Positions 49,841 through 62,299 of a DNA stretch of 64,000 nt are shown here, piece by piece. The position numbers and the translations under genes were made by a program. Positions within the stretch are counted from its first letter, which is position 1. Each line of letters starts with the position of its first letter. Source of the DNA: Caprimulgus europaeus (lineage: Eukaryota; Chordata; Aves; Caprimulgiformes; Caprimulgidae); assembly GCA_907165065.1 (NCBI GenBank), contig OU015525.1, positions 6,140,537 through 6,204,536 on the forward strand. The letters are read 5' to 3'. The notes below the pieces were generated by a model. The model made no database searches and was not told where the DNA came from. It saw only the letters and a program-made list of their open reading frames with translations.

Positions 49841-51165
49841 TCAGAAATAAATCACTTTCAGAGCTAAACATCCATATTTTTCCCTATCTGTATGAGCCAG
49901 GTCCACTGTTTGGACAAGCCATCAGGTGCCAGTCTGTACCGTCTTGCCACCCATATTTCTACTAAATGGAAGAACCTCATGAAGCTGTTTATTTGCCTCA
50001 AAACATGATCACATTAAATCACAGGTAATCTCAGAAGTGACTTTTAGTGGAGTTGAGCAGGTTTTATTTCCCAAGTTTCATGTATTTTGGTCATGAATAT
50101 TTCTGTGGGTGATTTTATTGTTGCCTGATAAAATACATGGAAATGGACAGTGAACACAGGTAAGGTTCCAAACTTTTAAGACTCTTTGGCCTCAATGTCC
50201 TGACAACATGCATATTTTTGTACAGTGAGGTGAATTCTGCACACACCTGATGACACTCATGGAATGAAGCTCGCTGATACACCATGTAGCATTACCATTT
50301 CTCTGAGTTTTTGAATGACACCACAGACTTCTTCTAAGACTGTGTAAGAGATAATATAACTGTGCTGTTGTGCTCATTGCTGATATTTTGCTTAGTTTGT
50401 GATGGGAGTGAGACATCCTACAGTCACCACAAGCTATAACATCTAAGTAGGATTTTCAGTTTAGGAGAGCAGTACTCAGCATTGACAGATGGAGGGCAAA
50501 TGTTTTCTCAGGCTCCTTTTGAGACCATGAGTTAGATCCTACAGGGAGACATTTTTGAATCAATGTTGAACATTTCACTAAAATCACTGAGCCAGTTTTT
50601 GGCTCCATTATAATATTTCTTTTCATCACTAGTGAGAAAGTTATAAAGAGCCCAAGAAGAATCTGTTGTGACGGGGCTTTTCACCAGACCCACATAACCA
50701 TCATCCCCGTAAAAGGAACATAACAAGCTGAAAAGACCAGACAGAGATCAATGTCCCATCTGATGGAATGCGCAATTCCTTAACTGCTCTGGTATTTGGG
50801 AGGGCAAAGAGGTGGTAAAGGTCAAATCCGCCCTCTCATTTCTTAGCTGCACTTACTGATCATGATTGATTGCTGTGTCTGATACTTACCACACTTGTCC
50901 GTACCAGAAAGGGATCTGACCTTGCCCAAGCCAGAGCCCAAGTACAGGGCCTTCCTTCATGCATAACTGAGTATCAAGGGAAACCCACACCTGAAGGTCA
51001 GACATTTATTCTCTGCACAGTGTAGTTAAGAGGACTTGATAAAAAATGTGTTTTGTGAAGAATCTAAAAAAAAAAAGATGATTGCTTCACAAAGTGTTGT
51101 CCCGATATAAGCTTTTAGCAAAAATCCTGAAAACTAAAAATTACAGTTCTGGCACTGAGTGCTCT
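49841..51165. other. Gene-free unique sequence
   Basis: No supported gene. A minus-strand open segment at 50,532-50,726 behind an acceptor-like site is discussed as a finding only. Confidence 0.45.
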
Positions 51166-51775
51166 AGTGTGCACAGGGAGTTTCCCGAACCTGGGGAATG
51201 TCAGAGGAGCCGACAGACCCACCAGGAGCCCACAGCTCACGCGACAGCAGCTGAGGAGGCCTGATGCCAAGGCGAGCAGCTTCAATGCACACGGCAGAGT
51301 GTGCAGGAAGGGCACTCTAACGCTGCCAGCTCGACCAGGGAGCAATGATGTCCACCCAGCAGAAGGCCGTGGCCTCCCTAAGCTCTGCACCTGCTGTAAC
51401 TGGAGCAGCTTCCCAGACAGAGCTCTGGTGGGAACACGCTGCCGCCCAGGTGCCATCAGGCCGTGCCCTGCCCGTACGGCAGAACCAGACCCAGCGGTGA
51501 GCAGAGCTGTGGGAGTGCATCCAGGGAGAGGAACTCCTCTGCTAGGGACAGAGCTCCGGGAGGAGGGGAGTGGGCTGAGGAGCATCAGGGAGTCTGAGAG
51601 GGAGACAGACTGCTGGGACCACTCCCTACCATCCCTGGGACAGACCTGTCAGGCAGACAGGACACATGGCATGGAGGAGTCCCTGTCCTCTCTCCACCTG
51701 GCAGAACATGGTGACTTAACAGATAGAGGGCAATGGTGACAAGTTCCTGCCCAGCGCAGCAGGCACTTCTCCATA
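51166..51775 (+). mobile_element. Outer CR1 LINE, ORF1 first part (interrupted)
   Basis: A GC-rich block that begins abruptly in AT-rich DNA. Its second half encodes a CR1 ORF1-like segment with the ordered motifs 'LRSIRESERETD', 'HSLPSLGQTCQADRTHGM' and 'EESLSSLHLAEHGDLTDRG'. The reading frame (open from a non-ATG codon at 51,167) ends at a TGA at 51,737. It is cut at about 51,775 by the inner CR1 and resumes at about 52,238 in the middle of ORF1. The identification rests on recalled CR1 ORF1 motifs and on the continuation across the inner insertion. The left edge is approximate. Confidence 0.72.
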
Positions 51776-52237
51776 ACTGCTTGAGAGAGTCCAACACAGA
51801 GCCACCAAGATGATTAAGGGAGTGGAGCATCTCCCTTATGAGGAAAGGCTGAGGGAGCTGGGCCTCTTTAGCTTGGAGAAGAGGAGGCTGAGGGGGGACC
51901 TCATTAATGTTTATAAATATCTGAAGGGTGAGTGTCAGGAGGATGGAGCCAGGCTCTTCACAGTGGTGTCCAATGATAGGACAAGGGGCAATGGGTGTAA
52001 GCTGGAACACAGGAGGTTCCACTTAAATTTGAGAAGAAACTTCTTTACTGTGAGGGTGACAGAGCACTGGAACAGGCTGCCCAGGGAGGTTGTGGAGTCT
52101 CCTTCTCAGGAGACATTCAAGACCCACCTGGATGCCTTCCTGTGTGAACTCATCTAGGTGTTCCTGCTCTGGCAGGGGGATTGGACTAGATGATCTTTCG
52201 AGGTCCCTTCCAATCCCTGACATTCTGTGATTCTGTG
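51776..52237 (+). mobile_element. Inner young CR1 LINE, 5'-truncated, inserted in the outer CR1
   Basis: The last part of CR1 ORF2 plus the 3' UTR, ending attctgtgattctgtgata. The ORF2 tail is uninterrupted from the element's 5' end through ATG 51,810 to the normal stop (52,155-52,157): 115 codons that include '[19 protein letters not shown]' and end CELI. It is a near twin of 42,894-43,332 but lacks that copy's TAG. It carries no catalytic domain. An automatic gene finder could report the 115-codon frame as a gene; it is LINE debris. Confidence 0.95.
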
Positions 52238-53369
52238 ATAACTCCTTCATCTTCTCAGGTCCCCTGGCATAATAGGTATGAGGCTCTGCAAGTGGAACTG
52301 AACAAAGATAAGGACAACGGTTCATCTAGCTTGGAGGTGTTACTGAGGTTAAAGATATAATGAGAAAACCTCCTACCCTGGTACAGCCCTCAGATTATTA
52401 TCCGTTATTGCTTTTCCATGTAGGCAGAGATGATGTTGCCATAAGAAGTACAAGGACAGTCAAGAGAGACTTCAGGGTCTTGGGATGACTGCACAAGTAG
52501 TGTTCTCCTCTATCCTTCCAGCTATAGGGAATGATGAGGGAAGAAACAGAAAGACCCAGCTGACAAATGTCTGGCTCCAAGACTGGCGTTATCAGCAGAA
52601 TGTTGGGGTTTTTGATCATGGGTTGGTTTACACAACACCAGGCCTGCTGGTGACAGATGGGGTACAGCTGTCTCAAAGGGGGAAAAGGACCTTTACACAG
52701 GAGTTAGCAGGACTCGTTGAAAGAGCTTTAAACTGGATTGGAAGAAGGAAAGGGATAAAACTAGGCTTGATAAAGATGATCCTGGGGGTGGCATGAAACA
52801 CACAAGTGGTGTTCCCCAAGACTATTTAGTGTCTTTATCAGTGATCTAGACAAGGAGATTGAGTGCACCCTCAGTATGTTTGCACACAACATCACGTTGG
52901 GCAGGAGTGCTGATTTGCTTGAAGGTAGGAAGGCTCTACAGAGGGATCTGCACAGGCTGGATTGATGGGCTGAGGATGACTGTATGGGATCCAACAAGGC
53001 CAAGTACTGGGTCCTGCACTTAGTTCACAGCAAACCCATGCAATGCTGCAGGCTCGGGCAGAATGGCTGGAAAGCTGCCAAACAGAAAAGGACGTGGGGG
53101 TGTGGTCGACAGCCATCTGAACATGAGCCAGCAGTGTGCTCAAGTGGCCAAGAAGACCAACAGCATCCTGGCTTGTATCAGAAATAGTGTGGCCAGGAGG
53201 ACCAGGGAAGTGATTGTCCCCCTGCACTCAGCACTGCTGAGGCTGCTCCTTGAGTACCATGTTCAGTTTTGGGCCCTTCACTACAAGAAAGACATTGAGG
53301 TCTGGAGTGTGTCCAGAGAAGGGCAACAAAGCTGGTGAAGGGTCTGGAGAACAAGTCTTACGAGAAGTA
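52238..53369 (+). mobile_element. Outer CR1 LINE, ORF1 esterase end joined to ORF2 tail
   Basis: This continues the element begun at 51,166. About 52,258-52,790 is the rest of ORF1, including its SGNH-esterase-like C-terminus: 'VVFSSILPAIGNDEGR' and the final block 'TDGVQLSQRGKRTF'. The catalytic His expected four positions into that block is Gln (CAG at 52,665). At about 52,800 it jumps directly to the reverse transcriptase segment after a GVPQ motif, so endonuclease and most of the polymerase are deleted. The catalytic FADD box is FAHN (52,880-52,891). The ORF2 tail continues with '[19 protein letters not shown]' to about 53,369, where the element stops without 3' UTR. Non-functional. Confidence 0.85.
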
Positions 53370-56300
53370 AAAGTTCATGTAGCACTGCTTAGCAGACCAG
53401 CCAAAAGAGTAAGTCCTCCTAAGTCACTTGATAGACTGGTATTTTGCTTGGAACAGCATTTTGCTTTTTCAATTTATATTTCAGAGGAAAGTTCTTTAGT
53501 GATTTTGGGAAGATGCAAAGCTTTCCTTGGATAGCAAATAACACCAGGAATTAGACAGGCAGATTCTGCTTCTCCCAGAAAGAAATTACACTTGGTCAGT
53601 AAAAGTTGGAAACTGCTGCTAGCCTTTCAGATTCTCCCTCCACTGCAAGTGGCAGCCTTTTACCTTACTTACAGGTTCCTACAGTGTGCAGCACAGTGCA
53701 CAGCTTCACAGTGATCAGAGGTCACCTGTAGAGTCTTACTGGGGTTGGTAGTGAGATCTTGTCCTAGAAAGAGAGCTGAATAATAATGATACAAAGCTCT
53801 CTAATAATATTAATTCATTTATGTTAGAAGAGAGATAAAGCAACTGTATACAGTGACAGAAAGAGTTTATGACACTGAAGAAACAGGAAGTAAAACATCA
53901 GATTAAATTCCTTAGAGATAAATATAAAAGGGTCCACATGGGAAACCAATCCCGAATGTATACACAGAGTGATCAGTTTTGATCCAATTGTTAGAACAAG
54001 GTCTTGGGATTATATTAGGGAGGTCTATGAAATGCTCAAAAGCAGTCAAAAAAAGAGTATGTTGCAATTATAAGACTGATCAAATAAAATTAGTAGATGC
54101 CAAATACATAGAAGTTGTTGGTTGTTAGCACAATGTGGTAAAGTTTTGAAACTTTCTGTAGGATGAGGTTGTATAGGGTCAAAAAGGAATTGTATATTTC
54201 ATGAGGGAGAAACCCACTGAAAGTTGCTAGATACCACCCTCTCATCTAGTAACAAACTAAACTACAAATTACTGGGGTAAAGGAGATTATTCTGGGAAAG
54301 CTTCACTGTAGATTTGCCCGTTTTTTGTCTAGGCATGCCTTGTTGGCTGTTAGTGGAGTCAAGATTAGGGGCTAAGTGCAACTTTGGTCTGACTCAGTAC
54401 AGCTCTTCTTATGTTCTTGTAATTTCTAAAACACATACATTATCCCACAGTCTTCAAAATGCAACCAGTAAAATCATTCTTCTGGCTTGCTGCTCTGCTA
54501 AGTCACCCCGTCATCCTGCCCTAAGCTGCCTGATGTGCACTCTGTGAAATTCAAGCTTCTTTAATAATCCTTCAGAAATCTCATAATTCTTTCTCCTAAC
54601 AAATTTTCCATCTGTTCATATTTTACATTATGTCTGAAGACCAAACTTGCAGCCCCTTGCACCCAGCAATGCAGTTTGGATCACCCAGCTGTGTGCTGTG
54701 TTATACACACAATCTTCAAAGTTATTATCTTCCCGACTTTCACCTCAACTCATCTCATCTACCTGGTAGGACAAGCCAAGTCTTCAGTCCCCTCCTCTCT
54801 CAAAATTTCTCCTTTTTTTTTTTTTTTAATCATGGCTCTTCTCAAATGATATGTCAGCTGGTGTGTTAGTAATTCTTTAATGGGACCAAAAAGAAATACA
54901 AGCAACTCTTCAATTTAAATATGTATTTTATATTCATAGGCTTTTTTTTTCACCACCTTGCTCAGTCTGTCAATACATAGCAGCTGGGTGCATTGTTGCC
55001 TGTTGTCATTACTGACACTGATTTTTTTCTGTATGTTGAAGTCTCATGGAAAGAAAAAAAAAGGCTCTAGTAAATATACTATACATGAGTTATGGATATC
55101 CATGTAATAAATTCATCTGTTATTTCCCTTTGACCAGTTCACCCTCTAACCTTTCAAACTAATTGTAATATTTCAAACCTAGAAAAAACATTAGGCAGTT
55201 GCCATTTAAAATAAGTTATCCTGCATGAGAATATCATCTTCACCTCTCAAACTTATTCCTTAAAAATTTCCTTCTTTCTTTGTCTTGGCTTGAGGCCATG
55301 AATAAGCCCCATTCAGTCTGGATCATTATTTTTGTCTCATGTATATAAAAATCTACAGAACTTTGTTTTCTGGAAGTCATGGGAGAAGAAATTTGACTTT
55401 ATCTTTGGTTAAAATTAGATTTTTGCCTCCCAATGGGATACAAAATGTGACTTACAGACCTAGAAGGTACCAAGATATGAATTTATTCACACTGGAAGGT
55501 TATTTCTGCATTGAGAATGTTATTTTGCACTGAAAATATATGGAGAAAAATGTTACAGAAATATTTCTGGGCTTTTAATGGGGCTTCACAGAGAAGGACA
55601 CTTGGGTAGCGTAAGCATGGGAATCTGTGGTTGATAGAACAACATTAACTTCCAACCATTTAACATACAAGATGACAAGCTAATATAGTGGAAAAAGGAA
55701 ATGTATGGTTAGCACTTGCCTAGAATGCCCAGCTCCTTTGTACATGGGTAATAGCCTCATCTCAAATGTGCATTGTGAAAGGTTTTACACCCACAAGACT
55801 GCTCTCTCCAACGTATTTCTTTTGTGTATGACATGCACAGTACCTTACATCTGGTTTACAGCTTTTGCACTGCTGGTAAGTTCAGCTGTAAATTCTCCAG
55901 GATGGTTCTAGAATTAAGCAAAGATGCTCAGCACATAATTAAGTTTTACTAATGTGGAGCTGTTGCAGGATATATCAACAAACACAAGCTGGAGAAAAAT
56001 CATTTCAGATCCACTGCTTGTAAAGGACATTTCAGCACAAATAAGGGTCACAGTGCTGACTAAGATATCAGAATAAATTTATTTTCTTATAGGTATTGTT
56101 ACAAGATCATGAGTGACCACAGGGGCATGAAGCTGGTTAACTGACTCATTCAAAATATAGATTGTAATATCAACACTGGTACCCTTAATTCTAGAGTCAT
56201 AATAATATATTTAATTCCTGCTCCTGTTATATTTGTCTCTATTCAAAGAATAATTGTTTGATTTCAATGCAAAAGAAGTTTTAAAGAAATAGAGAATATA

Positions 56301-59300
56301 TGTAAAAGTAAGATTATCTAGAAAGACTGTGTATAGCATGTACCTTTTCTCTCACTTGGCATTACATTCTCAAGAAGAGGCTGAAAAAAAACCCCTCTGT
56401 TCATGTTTAAAGGTGAACTTCACAGAGTAAGGTACTGGTGAAATTCAACATACAGTTCTGCTTGGGTATATGTGATGCCTCTGAGTTCAGTGAGCAGAGG
56501 TGTTTGTAAATGAATTAAAACTGTGGAATCCCAGACTCTTTGCTGATTGTAAGGATACTGAGATGTAAGTGGAAGAGGGGAAGAGAGATGCCTCACTGTC
56601 TTAACAGAGATGGAGAAGTTGTATTTATGTTTCACTTTCAGCAACCAAAGCCATGTCCACTTTGCCTGGCTTCACTGAAATGCCAGTAAAGAGGCACTGA
56701 TGTTGATTTACCATATTACAAGGAAATGGGAAACTGAAGTGCACTCCAGGCAAATCCTTGAAATGTTCTTCAATAAAGAGGAAGAAAACTGTTCAATGCT
56801 ACTCCATTGGGCAAACTCCTTTTTGCAATTCATTGACTACCTGAGCCACCGAGTTGCAGGCGTATTCAGAAGCCTCCTTCCACCGTACCAGTATCATTAA
56901 AGGTCTTCTGATTTCAAGGGGGAAATGATTTATTTCCTTGCTCCAGAACTGAACACCACAGAAGTTTATCACCTATAGCTGGAGAGAATAAACAGTATTT
57001 AATTATAGAACTGTACTGTCAGCTATGATTAACTATCCGATTTACAGAAGCTACTAAATCTACCAGTAGTCTTAATTTCAATAATTAAATCAACCTATGT
57101 AAACAATGTCATACTTGGCCCTCTTTGATATTTATATAACTAGAACTAAATTATATGTTTGGCTTTTGCATTGTTTTTGCAGACTATTGTGGAGGGAACC
57201 ATATGATTAATCACATTTATCATATATATAGAACTTTGTTCCACTCTGCTTGCACGTCAGCCCAATGTGCTGCTTAAAACAGTTGTCCTTTACAAAAATG
57301 AGTTTTAAAAGGTTGGGTCATCATGAAGTTTTCTTCTTTGCTCTAGCATAGCGTTTTCTGTCTCAAATTACATGAAAAACACAAATGGGGTCTTACTAAA
57401 TATTGCACTTGTGATATGGTCTAGGTACAGTATCTCTTAGTTCACCAAATTAAAGGGTACATTTTTATAAAGGTGATTTGTGAATGAAGAGTCAGAAGTT
57501 GGTAACTGGAGGTGGAGGAACTGTGCATTAGAGAGATGGAGCTGTATGAATTTATCCTTAGATAAGTCAGGAAAAAAGAAATACTTAGAATATAACAAGA
57601 ATAATTATTTGTGTGAGTTATCATAGTTCTTACAACTCTTTTAAATTAAATGGGACTTAGATGTAGCTGGGGTTATCAATACAGGGATTAATTACATATG
57701 TCTCAAGTAGACAACTAAAGAAAGATCTTTCCAAAGACCAGGTGGCAAATTTTGAAAGTCTTTGCTCATGATGGTGGTGGTTTTTTTCTATTTTGGTTGC
57801 TACTTCTCTTTAGTCTTTAAGGTTTTTTTTCCAAAAAGTACTGTAGGATTAGTAGAAATTTTATTTGTTGCTACATTAACTTTATGACTCTTTTCACTAA
57901 ACTGTGAGGATTCCATAACTCATAACTTTGTAACTTTCAGTACAGGAGGAAGTGCTGAATGAAGTGCTCATCAAACAGAAATTATTTATGAGTCAAGATG
58001 TGGGCATTAAAAATCCCATAATTCACTAACAACAATAAGGTAAGACAATAACAAGTAAGACCAAAATAGCAGAGTGTCTTGATACATGTATCACATAAAT
58101 CCTATAGCAAACCAAACCATGACACACAGCACAATAATGTGATAGAGCACACAATGCATAATGCAACGAGACAGCACCTATATTGTACTGCAGAATTTAA
58201 TATTTTTCTTTCATTGCTTTTAATAGGTTTTGTCATAGAAAATTCTACACTGTGGGAAAGAAAAAATCCCCAAACATTTCTATGCTAGATAGACTTTTTT
58301 TTTTTAAGAGACATCATTTGAATCTGCTTCATGCCTTGAAATGTAAGCCATTTGGGACCATAACATATAATGTGTACAAGAGAATATATATAAAAATATA
58401 AAAGGCACAGGAGTATTCCCCAGTGATATAATTCCTTGTTTCCTAGGAATTTATGAGTTGCTAGCAGACAGCTACTGATCTGAGCCCTGCCAGCACCAGA
58501 ATTTTCAGGAAATTTGTAAAAGAAACCTGTCAGAGCCTTGAGACACCATTAACCAGTCAGAAGAAGAAGCACCGCACAATTGCAGCAAAATTACTGCAGA
58601 AAAAAATCAGCTGATGGTTGTGATGATATGGTTATATCTGTCATCAAACCAGTAGTTTCAGGCAGTGAGGACACTGTGATTTTCAGACTGTGTAATTCCT
58701 GGGAGTGAACTATTGCAAAATACGTTGCCACAAAATGCTTGGAAGTAATTTATATGGCTTCAAATGTGGCTGGTCAAATTTACTGAAGAAGAGAGGACCG
58801 TGAGCTGCTGAAGCCACACACCATGTCTTTGTGAGGAAATCCCCACACCACAATCACAGACTGAGAAACTATTCTGGGGAAGCATTGTGCAATGATTACT
58901 GTTTTCTTACACACCTGCTGAGGCATCCATTCCTGAGGGTAAGAAATCAGGCTACACAGACCTTCTTCCTGACCTGGTACAGACATGTCTCATATTCCCA
59001 ACATTGGGATGAAAATGGAAATCAAAGGTTCACAATCAGAACAGAAAGAACTGCAAAATGTGGGGAAACTGGGTTATATATCCATGCATCGACAGTTGTC
59101 ATAGACCTCTGAGCTGCTGCTTCAGTGCTGTTTTCAGCAGAAATCCTAACAAGACAGCACTTTGAATCACCATCTACATGTTCTTAAAACAGTTTATGTT
59201 TCTCTTCAGATTACTGGAGAGAAAATACCTGCAGAGAGGAATGATTTCCTTTCTGTTAATCACCTTGGTACAATGTAAAGAGAAGCAACATTTTTAACAA

Positions 59301-60467
59301 CTGAGCTTGCTTGAAGTACGTTGACGATTATTCTATGCAATAGCTGAATACTAACTGCTGCAAAATACAAATACATACTAGGCCACTGTTAAAGACAGAC
59401 TGAGGATATTAGGTTTTCTTCACTGTAACACATTTGATAACACCACTTGCCTTAATCTCTCACAGCTGATGGTGTAAAGATCCCTTTCTTGTTAGTGTCA
59501 CCAAATTCTTGGGAAGGTGAAACTTTAGAGAGAAAACCACCAGCATCCCATAGACTTAATATTTTGACATCAACTAAAGACAATATTTAAACAAATATTG
59601 GGTTGAAAAATCAACTGTCAGTATAGATAATGTTGCACTCTATTATGGGAAAAATTTTGGTTTACTGCTTTGGTCTAGAGTTGAGCAACCCAATATCATC
59701 TTGTTTCTTTTGATGCAGTTTGTGAATGCTGGAATGGGAACAGTCTGATACAGATACTATAGATGCATATGTGGAACTAGATACTGTATCTATTTTCCCT
59801 CGACTAATGAAAGGCTGATTCTGGTGGTAGAGCTGTGAAGAAACCATGCAACCACTCCAGAAGCTGGGTAGTATTTAAGCAGGCTGTGGGTCTTTAAGAA
59901 TTTTTTCACCTTTCTGAACTCACTTACAGAATTTGGTACCTGAAATAAACTGGAGTGACTCCACTTACCTCCGTGTTTGTCCAAAGTGTTTTAGCTGTAT
60001 GAATAGTCTGGTGTAAAGGGGAGATTTATTTTGCTGGAGGTGACCTACTGACCTCCTGAGCACTCGGGATGCCCTGGAGCAGGTGGGGATTAGTTTGTAA
60101 GCACCATAAAATCTGTCCTGTGTAACTGCTTCCTTCCCACAGCAATGAGAGACAAAGCCTCAGAGATGCTGATCATGGGGGCAGTGGACCCTCATCCTCA
60201 ATGTTAGTTTACAGCAAGCACTTGCCAGATACAGACATGCATTTGGTGAGAGAGGCCAGATGAAAAAAAAAACCAAAACCTAGTTCTGTTTAGTCTCCCA
60301 CCTGCCAGTAACTGCTATGGTATGCTAAAATAATTTATTGTAAAGAATTATTTATTTAAAAATGTAATAAAAATTATCATGTTCAATAATGTATGTTTTT
60401 CCCAAACCATTGGAATTATGTGTACATATTTTAAAAACTGAAATTAAATACACACATATATCTACAT
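53370..60467. other. Gene-free unique sequence
   Basis: About 7 kb of AT-rich DNA without a supported gene. It contains a T15 run at 54,813-54,827, an old CR1 tail near 54,370 and TA-rich patches around 58,380-58,400. Confidence 0.5.
54370..54420 (+). mobile_element. Possible tail of an ancient CR1-type LINE
   Basis: 'tttggtctgactcagtacag' followed by 'ctcttcttatgttcttg' matches the 3' end common in old amniote CR1 lineages (ggtctgacccagtatggc...ttcttatgttctta). Upstream similarity is not clear. Confidence 0.45.
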
Positions 60468-61025
60468 AATCATAGAATAGAATCATGGAATAGTTTGAAT
60501 TGGAAGGGACCTCCTTAAAAGTCATCTAGTCCAACCCTCCCTGCAGTGATCAGGGACGTCTTCAACTAGACCAGGTTGCTCAGAGCCCCATCCAACCTGA
60601 CCTTGAATGTTTCCAGGGATGGGGCTTCTACCACCTCCTTGGGCAACCCGTGCCAGTGTTTCACTACCCTCAAAAATTAAAGAAAATGAGGCTTTTTTAA
60701 AATCTATTCTGAATCTACTGTCTTTTAGTTTAAAATCATTACCCCTTCACTCAAGGCCCTGCTAATAGGTTTGTCCCCATCTTTCCTATGGGCCCCCTTA
60801 AGTATTGAAAGGCCACAACTGACGTCTCCCTGGAGCCTTCTCTTCTTCAGGCTGAACAACCTCAACTCTCTCAGCCTTTCTTCACAGCAGAGCTGTTCCA
60901 TCTCTCTGATCATTTTTGTGGCATCCTCTGGACCATGTCTTTCCTGTGCTGAGGGCTCCAGAGCTGGGCACAGCACTGCAGGTGGGGTCTCACCAGGGTG
61001 CAGGAGAGGGGCAGAATCACCTCCC
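60468..61025 (-). mobile_element. CR1 LINE fragment, antisense
   Basis: Complement of a CR1 3' end. It starts at the duplicated atcatagaat motifs (60,468-60,495) and runs through ctagaccaggttgctcagag, tccttgggcaacccgtgcc and ttctcttcttcaggctgaac. It ends within 'ggtctcaccagggtgcagga' and 'ggcagaatcacctcc'. Minus-strand frames 60,725-60,976 and 60,910-61,200 are ORF2 debris; the latter contains 'LSCTLVRPHLQCCAQLW'. Confidence 0.94.
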
Positions 61026-61779
61026 TATAAAGTGAATACATGTGTCCCAATAAATTTTGAAACATAGCAAACTGAATTTGGTCAATGATTTTTCTTTGGA
61101 AAGCTGAAAACTTTGTGGAGAGGTATCTGCAGTGCTCCTCCAGCTCCAGGGTGAGCTGTAACATAACAGAAATCAGTTTCTGCATCTGTTGATAACACAC
61201 AGCAGACAGACCAAATAAAATAAAATATATAATCTGCCACCAAACCTGTCTTGATGTTCATGGAACTGAGCAGCCTCAACCCTGCTGACACTTAAAGCCT
61301 CAGAGCTGCACTGGGAAATTTTTGCAGATGCAGGAACACCTCCATAACCTGGTCTAGATTCTGTCTCTCAGATGTGCTCTAGATGCAACTAACGGCATTT
61401 ACAGTCATGTTAAATAAGTACATGGAAACTCAGGGACTGATGACATCCTTTGTATGTCCTTTGGCCCCCATTTGAGATCAGCGGTTTGGGACAGACTGGG
61501 CTTATCTGTGAGCCTCACAGCTCACTCTGATGGACATCCATCCCTGATGAAACAGCGAGGGACAGCTGTGGAAACGCTTCCTAAGGGGAGAAGCTGTGGT
61601 ATGAGTGGCAGTGGAGGAGACAGAGGGATGGGTCTGGAGCAGGGGTGAAGGGCTGGTGGCTCCAGCACACAAGTCAGAGTTGAAATTCAAGCAAAAATAT
61701 CCCAGCTGAAGGCTTTTTATTTAGACACTGAGCTCAGGGAGGAGGTAAAAGCAGAGACCACCTGTTTGCTAAGACAGAA
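61026..61779. other. Unique sequence upstream of the CpG island
   Basis: No gene supported. GC content rises toward the right edge. Confidence 0.45.
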
Positions 61780-62260
61780 CGGGCATTTCCTCTCCTCACT
61801 GCTCGGACACCTCTTCCTCCGGTTCCCCGTCCCCTCCGAGGGGGACAGTTCTCTGCCCCTCCTCTTGGGGGGCAGGGGACTCGGGCTGCCCAACACGTCC
61901 CTTGGTTCGGCACGGTCAGTCTCCTTCCCTCCATCCTCTCCCTCATTTCCCTCGCCTCTCAGCCCCCATCAGCCACCATCAGCCCTGTCCCTTCACACCC
62001 CACCCCCGTCCCCGTCCCGGTCCCCATCTCCGGGCCGCCCCCCCCGCTCCCAGCCGGCGTCGGGGCCCGCAGTCCTGCCCGCCCAGCCCCTTCCCCTCCC
62101 CTCGCTCCTTAAACCTCGCGGCAGTCCCGGCCCGGCCCTTCTCCCGCCTCGGCGTCCGGCCCGGGCCGGCTCCCGCGCCCGCCCGCCTGCCGCCAGGTTC
62201 CGCTACCGCACTGAGCGTCCCGCCGGCCGCCTGCCCGCGCTGCTCGGTCCCTGCCCTTTC
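61780..62260. promoter_or_regulatory. CpG island, candidate promoter
   Basis: An abrupt GC-rich block with dense CpG, densest at 62,010-62,250, in an otherwise AT-rich and CpG-poor window. Several GC-box-like cccgccc motifs occur (for example near 62,078 and 62,177), and I see no TATA box. CpG islands of this sort usually mark vertebrate promoters and first exons. Transcription direction is not evident. A consensus splice donor in sense lies downstream at 62,787. The long frames crossing it (61,766-62,893 and 61,902-62,909) owe their length to low-complexity Pro/Ser/Arg and Phe/Ser stretches and are not credible proteins. Confidence 0.65.
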
Positions 62261-62299
62261 CCTCCCTTCCATCCTCCCTCCTTTCTGCTTTCTTTCTTC

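Noticed and set aside
51167-51739. 190-codon frame
   Set aside because: The frame begins at a non-ATG codon and corresponds to CR1 ORF1 sequence ending at a premature TGA. It is not a host gene.
51810-52157. 115-codon frame with good codon composition
   Set aside because: It is the ORF2 tail of the inner CR1, ending at the element's own stop, followed by the CR1 3' UTR. It is not a host gene.
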